Notes: generated by a model from the letters alone, not told the origin. Counted from the stretch's first letter, positions 12,488 to 23,359 are shown. The stretch is 64,000 nt of DNA from Hanleya hanleyi (GCA_036873755.1 JAVTVY010047922.1:174899-238898); one strand, 5' to 3'. Made by a program: numbers and translations.

Positions 12488-12943
12488 ATGCATATTCTTA
12501 GCAACGAAATTGGCAGAGTGTGTGTTAATCGCTATATAAATGATGCAGTGAAGGATATATATCCACCTTCACTGGATTTGAAGGAAACTACAGATAACCC
12601 TACAGGCACATCATATTTAGACCTATATCTCTATAAAAATGAAGCGGGCATTCTCTCTCGTCGACTGTATGACACAAGAGATGATTACAATTTCGACATC
12701 GTAAACTATCCATTTCTGGACAGTAATATTCCAGTGGGACCTGCATATGGCGTATACATATCAAGCCTAGTAGCATTTGCTAAATCCTGTGTTAAATGTG
12801 ACGATCTTAATCAACGTCACAAAACATTGTTGCAGAAACTTATAAAACAGGGCTACACCACCAAGCGCCTCCACTCAAAGTTTCTCAAATTTGGCGATAC
12901 ATATCGCATGCTGATAGCAAAATATGAGCGTAGCGTGTAAGAT
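12488..12943 (+). pseudogene. RT C-terminal fragment of a retroelement
   Basis: An open 150-codon frame covers the C-terminal part of a reverse transcriptase of a lineage I associate with cnidarian and mollusc genomes. Visible blocks in order are TSYLDLYLY (residues ~42-50), RLYDTRDDYNFDIVNYPF (~59-76), NIPVGPAYGVYIS (~80-92), and KLIKQGYTTKRL (~117-128) before KYERSV. At residues 15-19 the frame reads RYIND-AV. Other copies have RYIDD followed by about a dozen more residues before DAV, so the catalytic Asp pair and the next segment are deleted. With the N-terminal RT domains also absent, it is a dead fragment. It resembles Penelope-like or related RTs, but the subfamily was not assigned. Confidence 0.75.
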
Positions 12944-12967
12944 CTACGGCGTTACGTTTCGTAACTT

Positions 12968-13075
12968 GTGTCTAATTCCGCTTAACCCGGGGCTAGGGGC
13001 CGTATGAACCCATGTGCTTCAAGATCCTCATGGTACTCATATGAACAGTCACAATCAAAGCGTGACTGAGATACA
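12968..13075 (+). repeat. Dispersed structured element, copy 3 (RT-linked)
   Basis: The motif begins 24 bp past the RT stop codon. It runs GTGTCTAATTCCGCTTAACC ... CAAAGCGTGACTGAGATAC. The internal stem is GTATGA/TCATAT instead of the usual GTGTGG/CCACAT, so both sides of the stem have changed together. Confidence 0.8.
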
Positions 13076-13141
13076 TCATTCTTTAGATGACGACTTTACA
13101 ACGAATATTATGGATTAAGAATACTGATCAGCGATACGGAT

Positions 13142-13390
13142 TTGATATTTTTGGAACATCTTGATGTATTGCCGGTATCATTGAAAACTGTTGACCGCTT
13201 CTCTCTTGCAGGAAACAAGCCTATGTTTATGTATAATATGATTGTCTTTTTGAGTTTGGTGCTAATACTGTTATATTGGAATAGGTCTTTGGATCGTGGA
13301 CGCGGATATTCTCTAATGGACGACGGCTGAATTATGGATGACGGACTAGACGCTTGTAATATACTATTCTATTCAAATGAAATTAGTACA
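13142..13390 (+). repeat. 3' tail region of the RT element
   Basis: Two sub-blocks recur elsewhere: CGCTTCTCTCTTGCAGGAAA (near 13198), and a terminal block with ATGGACGACGGCTGAAT and GACGCTTGTAAT (13316-13370). The same order, structured motif then these blocks, is seen at 19846-20215. The blocks alone recur at 27795-28010, 28070-28150 and 49365-49420. Confidence 0.65.
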
Positions 13391-13802
13391 CAAGTATCAG
13401 CAGGCTTGAAGTATAAGATGAATTTGCCTCGTACAAAAATAAACAATACCAGTAATGAGTATTTGCGCCAAGGTGACCTCGAATCTCCTCTAGCCTTCGA
13501 CGGACGACTTTTGATAGGCACAGCGTGGACTGCGGTTTTCTTGGCGAACGCGTTTTACCAACTTCTGCCAATCTTTTTCTAGAAAATCACCGCCAATGAT
13601 CGCACCCTCAATACAGTCAAATGCTCGGACAAACAGCAAGCGCTATCATTCTGTAGACAGGCACAAATGATAGTAAATACATAAGCTTCTGTTGATGTAT
13701 GCAGAATCAGATTATGCACTTTCATCTGGAATCTGGAATGGAATTAGTTGGATCTGACTGTTGTATTTCAATAATAAATTTCTGGACACAGTTTATATAG
13801 AT
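13391..13802. other. Unassigned sequence between RT relics
   Basis: No gene was recognised. An 82-codon frame at 13334-13582 shows no domain and starts inside the element tail. Confidence 0.35.
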
Positions 13803-15141
13803 GGGAATAATATAATGGTTTAGTTATTTTCTGAATTAAATTCCACTGAACAAATTTCACGCGCTCGAATCTCAATCAGCCTAATACAGAACTCTTTGTA
13901 CATTCGGTAATTGTGGTATAACGTAACACATTTTGTTGAGATGTTTTGGACTGATAACAGCCAATGTTTACATATGGTTATTAGGCTAACTACATTCGCA
14001 GAATGTATTCAAAATATTCCGGCACAATCGCAGATTGTTTGGTAGAATTCCACTGATCCGGATGAATGGAAGAGTAAACTTTCTTTACAATTCCATCGTT
14101 ATCCTGTGACCAGATTGTGTATTCCCAGCCTGGCGTTACGCTGATCGTGTGAGGCTACAACTCAGCTAATGGAAGAATCCAATTTTACTCAGCATTATGC
14201 TAGCATGGAACCCATATTAACGCAATATCCATGAGTTTAATCATAATAGTTTATGCAGCCGGTTTACGAGGTTACGGTGTGTGAGACTTTAACGAATTTG
14301 CAAGACACGTGAATTGAATAAGTATTAGTTTCTTTTTCAATCTGGGGACTTCTTACTGCACAACAAGAAATGTTGATAGCTGACGAAGAGAACGTGATCA
14401 TATTTCACTTGGTATTGTGAAATGGCATCTTAGTCGTACACAAATTGGCAGGATGTATATAGAACCGGGCATGAACTAGGACCAAGGGTGTCTAATGCAT
14501 GTAATTGGCAACTTGATATTCGTGTGGTTCCATCAACTAGCATACTTTGTCATCCAGTTGATATACATTCCACCACTTTGTCTCATCTAACATGATTAAC
14601 CTCATAAACCATTAACTAATGATCAGCGATATATTCATAGAAACACGGATTTGTCTCACAGACATGATAAATTAAGAAGTTGTAGTTCAACACTTCTTGG
14701 CTATCAAACCTTGTCATTTTCGAAAATAATAATTACGTTTAGTTCGTTTCCACAGTTCTCAAAAGCAATCTACCAACAACCATATAAAATTCGTCTCGAG
14801 GGAAAGGAAAAACAAGATGTTACATGTGCGAATCGATAGTTTAGGAGACTAATTACATCATGACAGTTTGATGCACACATAAAAACTAAATTTTGCAAGG
14901 GGAAATCTTTTGGGAATATGATCGAGATGCATCACACCAAGCAACACGACGTCTTATTCCCAAAGCATGAGAGCAGGAAACACTTGAAAAAGAGCTCGTA
15001 AAATTGATAACCGACACGGTGAATGAGCACAAATTGTGCAATACTTTAGGCAGACTTATGCCTGTTCTCGTATGAAGACGCCTATATGCAAGAATTGTCA
15101 AAAGATAACCATTCCAAGGCCCGTTCACCAAACGCTATATA
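13803..15141 (+). repeat. Segmental duplication, copy I
   Basis: The stretch from GGAATAATATAATGGTTTAG through the RT sequence before the 56-bp array is repeated at 16416-17804 with scattered substitutions and small indels. Its last ~450 bp (from TTCAACACTTCTTGGC) is present a third time at 18657-19136. Confidence 0.85.
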
Positions 15142-15711
15142 GACGATCTCCTAGCGCTGGATAGTCTCTATAGTAGCGATGCTGTGAGGGATATATAGAC
15201 GATCTCCTAGCGCTGGATAATCTCTATAGTAGCGATGCTGTGAGGGATATATAGACGATCTCCTAGCGCTGGATAATCTCTATAGTAGCGATGCTGTGAG
15301 GGATATATAGACGATCTCCTAGCGCTGGATAATCCCTATAGTAGCGATGCTGTGAGGGATATATAGACGATCTCCTAGCGCTGGATAATCTCTATAGTAG
15401 CGATGCTGTGAGGGATATATAGACGATCTCCTAGCGCTGGATAATCCCTATAGTAGCGATGCTGTGAGGGATATATAGACGATCTCCTAGTGCTGGATAA
15501 TCCCTATAGTAGCGATGCTGTGAGGGATATAATCAGGGCTTTCTCTCACATCCAGTCTACGATTACAATTTTCTGGATAGCATTTAATATTCCAGTAGGA
15601 CCTTCATACGGCGTGTACATATCATGTGCACACTGTGACGACTTCAATCAACGACAGACTATTATTGCCGAATCTTGTCAAACAGGGCTATACCACCTCC
15701 TCAAATTCTGT
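15023..15711 (+). pseudogene. Broken RT gene with expanded YIDD segment, copy I
   Basis: From 15023 one frame reads an RT core block (MSTNCAIL, a stop, then ADLCLFSYED), equivalent to the conserved block ahead of the YIDD motif. A frameshift then leads into FTKRYIDDLLALD at 15124-15165. That segment is reiterated as 56-bp tandem units to ~15532. After the array the frame resumes as RT C-terminal sequence (GPSYGVYIS, CDDF) until it is cut by the PolB fragment at ~15712. The stop, frameshift and 56-bp period (not divisible by 3) make it non-functional. Confidence 0.75.
15133..15535 (+). repeat. 56-bp minisatellite, array 1 (7 units)
   Basis: GACGATCTCCTAG recurs at 15142, 15198, 15254, 15310, 15366, 15422 and 15478, a strict 56-bp period. 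Units differ by single bases. Each unit contains the DNA for YIDDLLALDN.YSSDAVRDI. Junctions fall at the short shared word ATATA, suggesting expansion by slippage. Confidence 0.95.
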
Positions 15712-16413
15712 GATTTGGTGACTTTCAGGCCGTGATTCAGGTACCAGCGCAGTAGAGGCGTGCCCAGCAAGATCTTCTCACCATACATGCTGCCGGTTAA
15801 CATACGTCGGGGTTGTTTCACTACATTATCTTCTTCGGCATACGCCCGCAGGGTAGGTCCAGTGTCGTCTCGCCCCAATTTGGTATTTTTAAAGATGGGC
15901 GGACATTCTGCAAACGTGTCTTTCAGGTAGTCAGGGACGTGACGATCACATTCGACGAACCCGTAGAGGTCTCCCGTCTGAACAATGCGTAGAATTCTGG
16001 CCATGGTGATGATAGTCCGGTAATCCAGCAGCCGATCGTGGGCGTGTAGGGAGATGTACAACTCGGGTTGACGGCGTTGCATCTGGTGGAACTCACATTT
16101 CCATAGTTGAACATAGGCGTAGCCCAGACCCCGGATGTAGTCACGGTTCTGTGCCACTTCCTGACGTAAGGCGGCCGAAGTCAGTCCACGGCGTTCGTTA
16201 TAGAACCCTCCTGTGAGCGAACACTCATGACCGTGCCAATAACAGGCATGGAACTGGAACACGGTCGTTATTTTATTGATGATGGCGAATCCGTCTACGC
16301 GAAGGCGCCGATCTCCAATTCGTTTTTCCGTGTGGTTGGCTTGGTGACGGGTGGTGACGCCTCGGCACTGACTTTCCTAATCGACACATTGTTCAAATAA
16401 ATGCGTGTAGAAC
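15712..16413 (-). pseudogene. PolB fragment (selfish type-B DNA polymerase family)
   Basis: Read on the minus strand, an open frame from ~16384 carries RLRVDGF, then FQFHACYWHGHEC (the Cys/His/Trp nuclease-like block found in some selfish PolBs). Next come WKCEFHQMQR and LYGFVECDRHVP, then FKNTKLGRDDTG and GSMYGEKILLGTPLLRWYL. These match, from memory of the family, the region before the palm of protein-primed type-B polymerases of Polinton/adintovirus-like and related animal elements. The polymerase motifs themselves are absent and a stop lies just upstream, so it is a fragment. It interrupts RT relic copy I at GTGAT/TTGGTG. Its GC content is higher than its surroundings. Confidence 0.75.
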
Positions 16414-16415
16414 GT

Positions 16416-17804
16416 TGGAATAATATAATGGTTTAGGTATTTTCTGAATTAAATTCCACTGAACAAATTTCACGCGCTCGAACCTCAATCAGCCTAATAC
16501 AAAAACCCTTTGTACATTCGGTAATTGTGGTATAACGTAACACATTTTGCTCAGATGTTTTGGAGTGATAACAGCCAAGGTTTACATATGGTTATTAGGC
16601 TAACTACATTCGCAGGATGAATTTAAAATATTCCGACACAGTCGCAGATTGTTTTGGTAGAATTCCACTGATCCGAATCAATGGAAGAGTAAACTTTCCT
16701 TACAATTTCATCATTATTCTGTGACCAGACTGTGTATTCCCAGCCTGGCGTTACCCGACCGTGTGAGGCTACAGCTCTGCTAATGGAAGAATCCAATTTT
16801 ACCCAGCATTATACGAGCATGGAACCCATATTAACACAATAACCATGAGTTTAATCTTAATATTTTATGCATCTGGTTTACGAGGTTACTGTGTGTGAGA
16901 CTTTAACGAATTTGCAAGTCGCATCGTTAATAACACTCAGAGAAAGACATGTGAATTGAATAAGTTATTAGTATTAGGAATAAGCAGATTTCTTTCTGCA
17001 CAACAAGAAATGTTGATATCTGATGAAGAGAACGTGATCATATTTCACTTGGTATTGTGAAGTAGCATCTTAGTCGTACACAAATTAGCAGGGTGTATAT
17101 AGAACCGGGCATGAACTAAGACCAAGGATGTCTAATGCATGTAATTGGCAACTTGATATTCGTGTGGTTCCATCAACTAGCAAACTTTGTCATCCAGTTG
17201 ATATACATTCCACCACTTTGTCTCCTATAACATGATTAACGTCATAAACCATTAACTAATGACCAACGATATATTCATAGAAACACAGACTTGTATCATA
17301 GACATGATAAATTAAGAAGTTGTAGTTCAACACTTCTTGGCTATCAAACCTTGTCATTTTCGAAAATAATAATTACGTTTAGTTCGTTTCCACAGTTCTC
17401 AAAAGCAATCTACCAACAACCATATAAAATTCGTCTCGAGGGAAAGGAAAAACAAGATGTTACATGTGCGAATCGATAGTTTAGGAGACAGTCTGTGTTC
17501 GAAGATGTGAACTAATTACATCATGACAGTTTGATGCACACATAAAAACTAAATTTTGCAAGGGGAAATCTTTTGGGAATATGATCGGGATGCATCACAC
17601 CAAGCAACACGACGTCTTATTCCCAAAGCATGAGAGCAGGAAACACTTGAAAAAGAGCTCGTAAAATTGATAACCGACACGGTGAATGAGCACAAATTGT
17701 GCAATACTTTAGGCAGACTTATGCCTGTTCTCGTATGAAGACGCCTATATGCAAGAATTGTCAAAAGATAACCATTCCAAGGCCCGTTCACCAAACGCTA
17801 TATA
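16416..17804 (+). repeat. Segmental duplication, copy II
   Basis: This is the direct copy of 13803-15141. It begins immediately right of the PolB fragment and ends at the second 56-bp array. It contains a few small insertions relative to copy I, for example near 16931 and 17490. Confidence 0.85.
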
Positions 17805-18655
17805 GACGATCTCCTAGCGCTGAATAATCTCTATAGTAGCGATGCTGTGAGGGATATATAGACGATCTCCTAGCGCTGGATAATCTCTATAGTAGCGATG
17901 CTGTGAGGGATATATAGACGATCTCCTAGCGCTGGATAATCTCTATAGTAGCGATGCTGTGAGGGATATATAGACGATCTCCTAGCGCTGGATAATCTCT
18001 ATAGTAGCGATGCTGTGAGGGATATATAGACGATCTCCTAGCGCTGGATAATCTCTATAGTAGCGATGCTGTGAGGGATATATAGACGATCTCCTAGCGC
18101 TGGATAATCTCTATAGTAGCGATGCTGTGAGGGATATATAGACGATCTCCTAGCGCTGGATAATCTCTATAGTAGCGATGCTGTGAGGGATATATAGACG
18201 ATCTCCTAGCGCTGGATAATCTCTATAGTAGCGATGCTGTGAGGGATATATAGACGATCTCCTAGCGCTGGATAATCTCTATAGTAGCGATGCTGTGAGG
18301 GATATATAGACGATCTCCTAGCGCTGGATAATCTCTATAGTAGCGATGCTGTGAGGGATATATAGACGATCTCCTAGCGCTGGATAATCTCTATAGTAGC
18401 GATGCTGTGAGGGATATATAGACGATCTCCTAGCGCTGGATAATCTCTATAGTAGCGATGCTGTGAGGGATATATAGACGATCTCCTAGCGCTGGATAAT
18501 CTCTATAGTAGCGATGTTGTGAGGGATATATAGACGATCTCCTAGCGCTGGATAATCCCTATAGTAGCGATGCTGTGAGGGATATATAGACGATCTCCTA
18601 GCGCTGGATAATCTCTATAGTAGCGATGCTGTGAAGGATATATAGACGATCTCCT
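17686..18655 (+). pseudogene. Broken RT gene with expanded YIDD segment, copy II
   Basis: This has the same RT core block, internal stop and frameshift as copy I. Fifteen complete 56-bp units follow, with the start of a sixteenth. There is no RT C-terminal tail, because the array jumps at CTCCTAG into the start of duplication copy III. Confidence 0.75.
17796..18655 (+). repeat. 56-bp minisatellite, array 2 (15 units plus partial)
   Basis: GACGATCTCCTAG occurs at 17805 and then every 56 bp to 18645. Most units are identical, and a few carry one substitution (for example TGTTGTGAGG near 18515 and AATCCC near 18556). The homogeneity suggests recent expansion. Confidence 0.95.
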
Positions 18656-18656
18656 A

Positions 18657-19136
18657 GTTCAACACTTCTTGGCTATCAAACCTTGTCATTTTCGAAAATA
18701 ATAATTACGTTTAGTTCGTTTCCACAGTTCTCAAAAGCAATCTACCAACAACCATATAAAATTCGTCTCGAGGGAAAGGAAAAACAAGATGTTACATGTG
18801 CGAATCGATAGTTTAGGAGACAGTCTGTGTTCGAAGATGTGAACTAATTACATCATGACAGTTTGATGCACACATAAAAACTAAATTTTGCAAGGGGAAA
18901 TCTTTTGGGAATATGATCGAGATGCATCACACCAAGCAACACGACGTCTTATTCCCAAAGCATGAGAGCAGGAAACACTTGAAAAAGAGCTCGTAAAATT
19001 GATAACCGACACGGTGAATGAGCACAAATTGTGCAATACTTTAGGCAGACTTATGCCTGTTGTCGTATGAAGACGCCTATATGCAAGAATTGTCAAAAGA
19101 TAACCATTCCAAGGCCCGTTCACCAAACGCTATATA
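18657..19136 (+). repeat. Segmental duplication, copy III (partial)
   Basis: The sequence from TTCAACACTTCTTGGC to the RT YIDD start repeats 14689-15141 and 17331-17804. The left junction shares the word TAG between the array end (CTCCTAG) and the natural upstream sequence (GTTGTAG), a microhomology join. Confidence 0.85.
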
Positions 19137-19810
19137 GACGATCTCCTAGCGCTGAATAATCTCTATAGTAGCGATGCTGTGAGGGATATATAGACGATCT
19201 CCTAGCGCTGGATAATCTCTATAGTAGCGATGCTGTGAGGGATATATAGACGATCTCCTAGCGCTGGATAATCTCTATAGTAGCGATGTTGTGAGGGATA
19301 TATAGACGATCTCCTAGCGCTGGATAATCCCTATAGTAGCGATGCTGTGAGGGATATATAGACGATCTCCTAGCGCTGGATAATCTCTATAGTAGCGATG
19401 CTGTGAGGGATATATAGACGATCTCCTAGCGCTGGATAATCCCTATAGTAGCGATGCTGTGAGGGATATATAGACGATCTCCTAGCGCTGGATAATCCCT
19501 ATAGTAGCGATGCTGTGAGGGATATATAGACGATCTCCTAGCGCTGGATAATCCCTATAGTAGCGATGCTGTGAGGGATATAATCAGGGCTTTCTCTCAC
19601 ATCCAGTCTACGATTACAATTTTCTGGATATCATTTAATATTCCAGTAGGACCTTCATACGGCGTGTACATATCTCGCCTGGTAGCATTTGCTAGATCAT
19701 GTGCACACTGTGACGACTTCAATCTACGACACAGACTATTATTGCCGAATCTTGTCAAACAGGTCTATACCACCTCCTCAAATTCTGTGATAAATAACGT
19801 ACACTGATAG
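19018..19810 (+). pseudogene. Broken RT gene with expanded YIDD segment, copy III
   Basis: The RT core block at 19018 is followed by eight 56-bp units, then RT C-terminal sequence including NIPVGPSYGVYISRLVAFAR and CDDFNLRH. It ends in a frame break near 19790. Unlike copy I it is not interrupted by PolB, so it shows how the RT tail joined the structured 3' motif at 19846. Confidence 0.75.
19128..19582 (+). repeat. 56-bp minisatellite, array 3 (8 units)
   Basis: GACGATCTCCTAG occurs at 19137, 19193, 19249, 19305, 19361, 19417, 19473 and 19529. The last unit exits into GGATATAATCAGGG, the same exit as array 1. Confidence 0.95.
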
Positions 19811-19845
19811 TACCGTGTAAGATTTCTGGCGCTACCTTAACATTT

Positions 19846-20215
19846 GTGTCGAATTCCGCTTAACACGGGGCTGGTGATGTTTGAAAATCATGTGTTTTAC
19901 GCCTCCATGGTGTTCAAATGACCAGGCACAATGAAAGCGTTACTGAGATACATGTACATACTCTGGAAAATGTTTTGGAAATTCATCTGGATAAATAAGA
20001 GCAGTCAGCGATTAGGATATTATGTAAAGAACATCACTGAAAACTGATGATCGCTTCTCTCTTTTGAGAAACCACCTTGTGTTTTTATTATTTTTTATTT
20101 TATACTTGTTTGAAATTAGTGCGGTCATACGAAATAGATATTTCGAATATTGAGGCGGAAATTTTTATCTAAACGACGGCTGAATGTTGAATTTGGGAAC
20201 TTGCCGCTTGCTATA
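19846..20215 (+). repeat. Structured element copy 4 plus RT-element tail
   Basis: The motif (19846-19952) begins GTGTCGAATTCCGCTTAAC and ends ATGAAAGCGTTACTGAGATAC. Its internal stem is GTTTGA/TCAAAT, a third compensated version. The tail blocks follow in the same order as at 13142-13390 (GCTTCTCTCTTTTGAG near 20053, AACGACGGCTGAAT near 20172). Confidence 0.8.
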
Positions 20216-20450
20216 AGTTTAAATTGCATAAGTATATATTTGAAAGTACTAACTATTTGTTAACTGTGGTAGTGCATTAACAGAATAGATATTGATGAAC
20301 GTATCGCATCAGAATATTGTACTCTGTAATATCCGACATAGATTTCGAAATAATTGTGTTTTCCCGGAGATATGGCACTCATCATCGTAGCGTTGTTGAT
20401 GACGAAAATGTCCATCATAAGAATCTCAGTTGGAGATAACATGTCATGGT

Positions 20451-20668
20451 ACTGGAGAATGCCAGTGTGCTGGAGAATGCCAGTGTGCTTGAGAATGACA
20501 GTGTGCTGGAGAATGACAGTGTGCTGGAGAATGACAGTGTGCTGGAGAATGCCAGTGTGCTGGAGAATGCCAGTGTGCTGGAGAATGACAGTGTGCTGGA
20601 GAATGACAGTGTGCTGGAGAATGCCAGTGAGCTGGAGAATGCCAGTGAGCTGGAGAATGCCAGTGAGC
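20451..20668 (+). repeat. 18-bp minisatellite (about 12 units)
   Basis: The unit GTGCTGGAGAATGACAGT, or its GCCAGT variant, is repeated about 12 times. The period is divisible by 3, so several frames on both strands stay open and read as monotonous hexapeptides. One frame is VLENDS/VLENAS. No flanking domain suggests a real gene. Confidence 0.9.
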
Positions 20669-20756
20669 AATGAGTCATATGACCCCACAGGTCGATATTT
20701 GACCGTATTCAACCTTAATACATCCCGAGGATCAAGTGTGATTCCCGTGGTGCTCT

Positions 20757-20801
20757 GTATCTCAGCCACGCTTTTATTGTAGTTATTCATGTGGACACCT
20801 T
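20757..20801 (-). repeat. Structured element copy 5 (3' half)
   Basis: The minus strand reads GTCCACATGAATAACTACAATAAAAGCGTGGCTGAGATAC, split here by the reading limit but continuous in the sequence. The 5' half is missing. It lies directly downstream of the 18-bp array. Confidence 0.7.
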
Positions 20802-20802
20802 C

Positions 20803-21639
20803 ACTGGAAAGCCGTGGAGGAAATCGAATGGAAGCTAAATGGTGATCTTATTGACATCTCGGCTTGATGTATGAGGAACTCGTCAGCAAGTTCTAGAGTC
20901 ACCAGATCAGCTGTGCAAAATGACCTATATGTGCAGGATATTATATTGAACTGTTCACGAACAGGTTTTCGTTACAATGGTACCATATTATACAATGACA
21001 GTGATAAATCTATTCGAGATAATGTTAATATTAGGACTTATGTAAATGAATTCTTCACAAAGTTTACTTGTTTCATTTCATATACACACATATATATTTT
21101 TAATATAGTGCAATTAACCTGGTATATATGCTACTGACCCACCCGAATGAGGGTCCAGGATTGTATTATCTTCCAGCTAACCGGGTTCTTTTACCCTCTC
21201 TAAATAAAGTTTTTGTTATTTTGTTCAAAATAACTTTATATTATTCAAAATGACTATGTACAGAGGGTGAATATCGAGGACAAATACAACCAGAATTTCA
21301 CTATAAACAGATGAAATTAAAGGTTTAATAATAACATTAAATGTAAAATTTTATATAGTCGTCTACTTTAAAGCTTGTAAAATTCAACGGTTAGTTCGGC
21401 ATTATTTTTTTTATTTTGCTTCGTGTATTAGAAACAAAAATACAAAGTGACATCTCAACTAAGTGTGCTGGGCCCTTAACAGGCTTTCTAAATTCGAAAC
21501 TGTTACTTTTGCCGAATATGAAAATTCTACAGTTGTGGAAAATAATGTGACAAACACAATTTCCTTATTCCCAGAATTAAGCTTTTAAAATGAGATTTCA
21601 GGCAAGATGTCCAGAAATACCCACTAATAGATTGGTGAG
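20803..21639. other. No gene supported; retroelement-like 3' tail near 21165
   Basis: CTCTCTAAATAAAGTTTTTG (near 21197) after GCTAACCGGG resembles the 3' end of a LINE or SINE, with an AATAAA signal and a T-rich tail. A related end is at 44905-44955. An 88-codon frame at 20871-21137 has no recognisable domain. Confidence 0.4.
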
Positions 21640-21815
21640 ATCTGTAAGTGGTGGGTAAAGTTGACGTCTGGTGACTAAAAAAATAATCATATGATTCCAC
21701 ATGAAATCCTTCTTCGGCACCTCAAATTCAGTTGCATATTCTAATATCCGGCCTAGGTTACGAAACAATCGTGTTATTCTGTAGCCATGGCAGTCAATCT
21801 GGTAAAGATAATTAA
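21640..21815 (-). repeat. Dispersed repeat segment linked to structured element
   Basis: GACGTCTGGTGACTAAAAA and the block TTCTTCGGCACCTCAAATTC recur beside structured copies 7 and 8 (41787-41880 and 42262-42345). A third block, TAATATCCGGCC followed by a GTTATTC...GTAG.CATGGCAG pattern, recurs at 29707-29770. It is therefore probably flank of the same element family. Confidence 0.5.
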
Positions 21816-22829
21816 GACTGGAAAAGGGGTAATCGCAAATTAAATGCATCATAACTTAGTTAATTTCAGGAAAATATTTACGAATGAGATGACGTCACTA
21901 GGGGCCGTCTTCAAATTTCTCGAAATAAAAGCAAAATAATCCATAACTTCCAAATAAGCACTAACACTGCCTGAAAGCTCTCAATACAGTACGTCGCACA
22001 CAGTGTGAAAATGATAAGGCACAAAACATTAAACAGTTATTCATCATACGAAATTATGGGGCATCTACAAATATCGAGAACTGTTCATCATTGTCAGCTG
22101 GGAAATAAAGTTTCTTAAACACGAATGAAGGGTGTGGTAAGTTCGTCAGTATTTTACACATGGCAGTGCGTAGAATTGTGTGTGATTGCAAGTTGTACAC
22201 TATTGGATGTGGGGTAAAGATTAACCCAACAAGAGAACTACAAGATGGAACTGAAATTTAGGCAAGAGCGAAGTCTGGAGTGGAATAAATATCTAATCTG
22301 TATGGGAATAAAGAGTAATGGTACCCTTCGGTAGATCAGGACAGTATGAAATAATTGAATTACTTTGCTTTGGTCCACCAATTTGCTTGAAATGAATTTG
22401 AAATATCACATATAACAGCCGCTTGCTTAGAAAGGATTAACACTTTAGACAAGTGCGTCACATCACCGCTCACAAAGTTTCAATAACCGTGTTATATAAA
22501 TCTGACTGTACGACGTTGATCAGGTCCATCAACCACATTATTAGGTATAAATAGCCACCAGAAAAATCCAGGTTTATACGAACATCCAGTAAAAAAATCA
22601 CATATTGATCTTATGAGAGGCCATATCTATTTTGTTGGAAACTAATCGCTGTCTGAATTTTTATCGTGATATAAAGTATTTCCCAAGTTCGAAGACGATT
22701 TTTATTCTGAGAGCATTTTAATTTCTTTTTCACTGAAGTAACTGTCCAACGCCTGACATCTCATTCGTAAATATCTGTCTGGAAATAACTAAGTTATGAC
22801 GCATTTAATTTGCCTTTACCCCTTTTCCA
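21816..22829. mobile_element. ~1.0-kb element with ~73-bp inverted ends
   Basis: The left end starts CTGGAAAAGGGGTAA and continues through AAATTAAATGC and TATTTACGAATGAGATG. The right end is its inverse (CATCTCATTCGTAAATA ... CCCCTTTTCCAG). The interior has no coding frame of note. No clear target-site duplication was seen. It looks like a MITE-like DNA element. Confidence 0.55.
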
Positions 22830-23359
22830 GATATAGTGAAAAGCGTGAAATTCGACTAAATTGGTATGTTTTGTAAACTCACATGCATGTGTAGCTATCT
22901 CGATTTTCGACCCAAAACTTATTTTTTTTATAATAAGTTGTCATCATTCTATCATATGAAAGCAGAAAACTGTTTGTTAATCGAAATTTGTTCTCTTTGT
23001 GGCTTAAAATGTGGCCTTACCGTTGTATTACGAAATTTCCATAAGATATTTGGAAACGGTCCCTTAGTGACGTCACATTTCACCCGGTCAAAATATTGTC
23101 TGTATGGTGCTTTACATTCATGAATGTCGACCAACATAAAACAAAAATGAGACGAATCGGTTAATAATTAACGAAAATATGAATGATAGTTTACCCATAC
23201 CCCTTCTTAAAAATGAAACTAACGACGTATAGGGGGTAACTTTATACAATCTGAGAACATTTTGAGTCCCAGTTTATTCACTGTTAACATTTTGTTTCTC
23301 AATCTATACATGTAGAGGAATAAAAAAATATGGTTTCGTTGATTGGTGGAGAGAGGGGG

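Noticed and set aside
14886..19126. Three near-identical 81-codon minus-strand frames (14886, 17549, 18881)
   Set aside because: They are antisense shadows of the duplicated RT relic; the plus strand carries the recognisable RT blocks.
15133..19582. CRISPR-like arrays
   Set aside because: The 56-bp units are contiguous with no unique spacers, in animal DNA, and derive from an RT gene.
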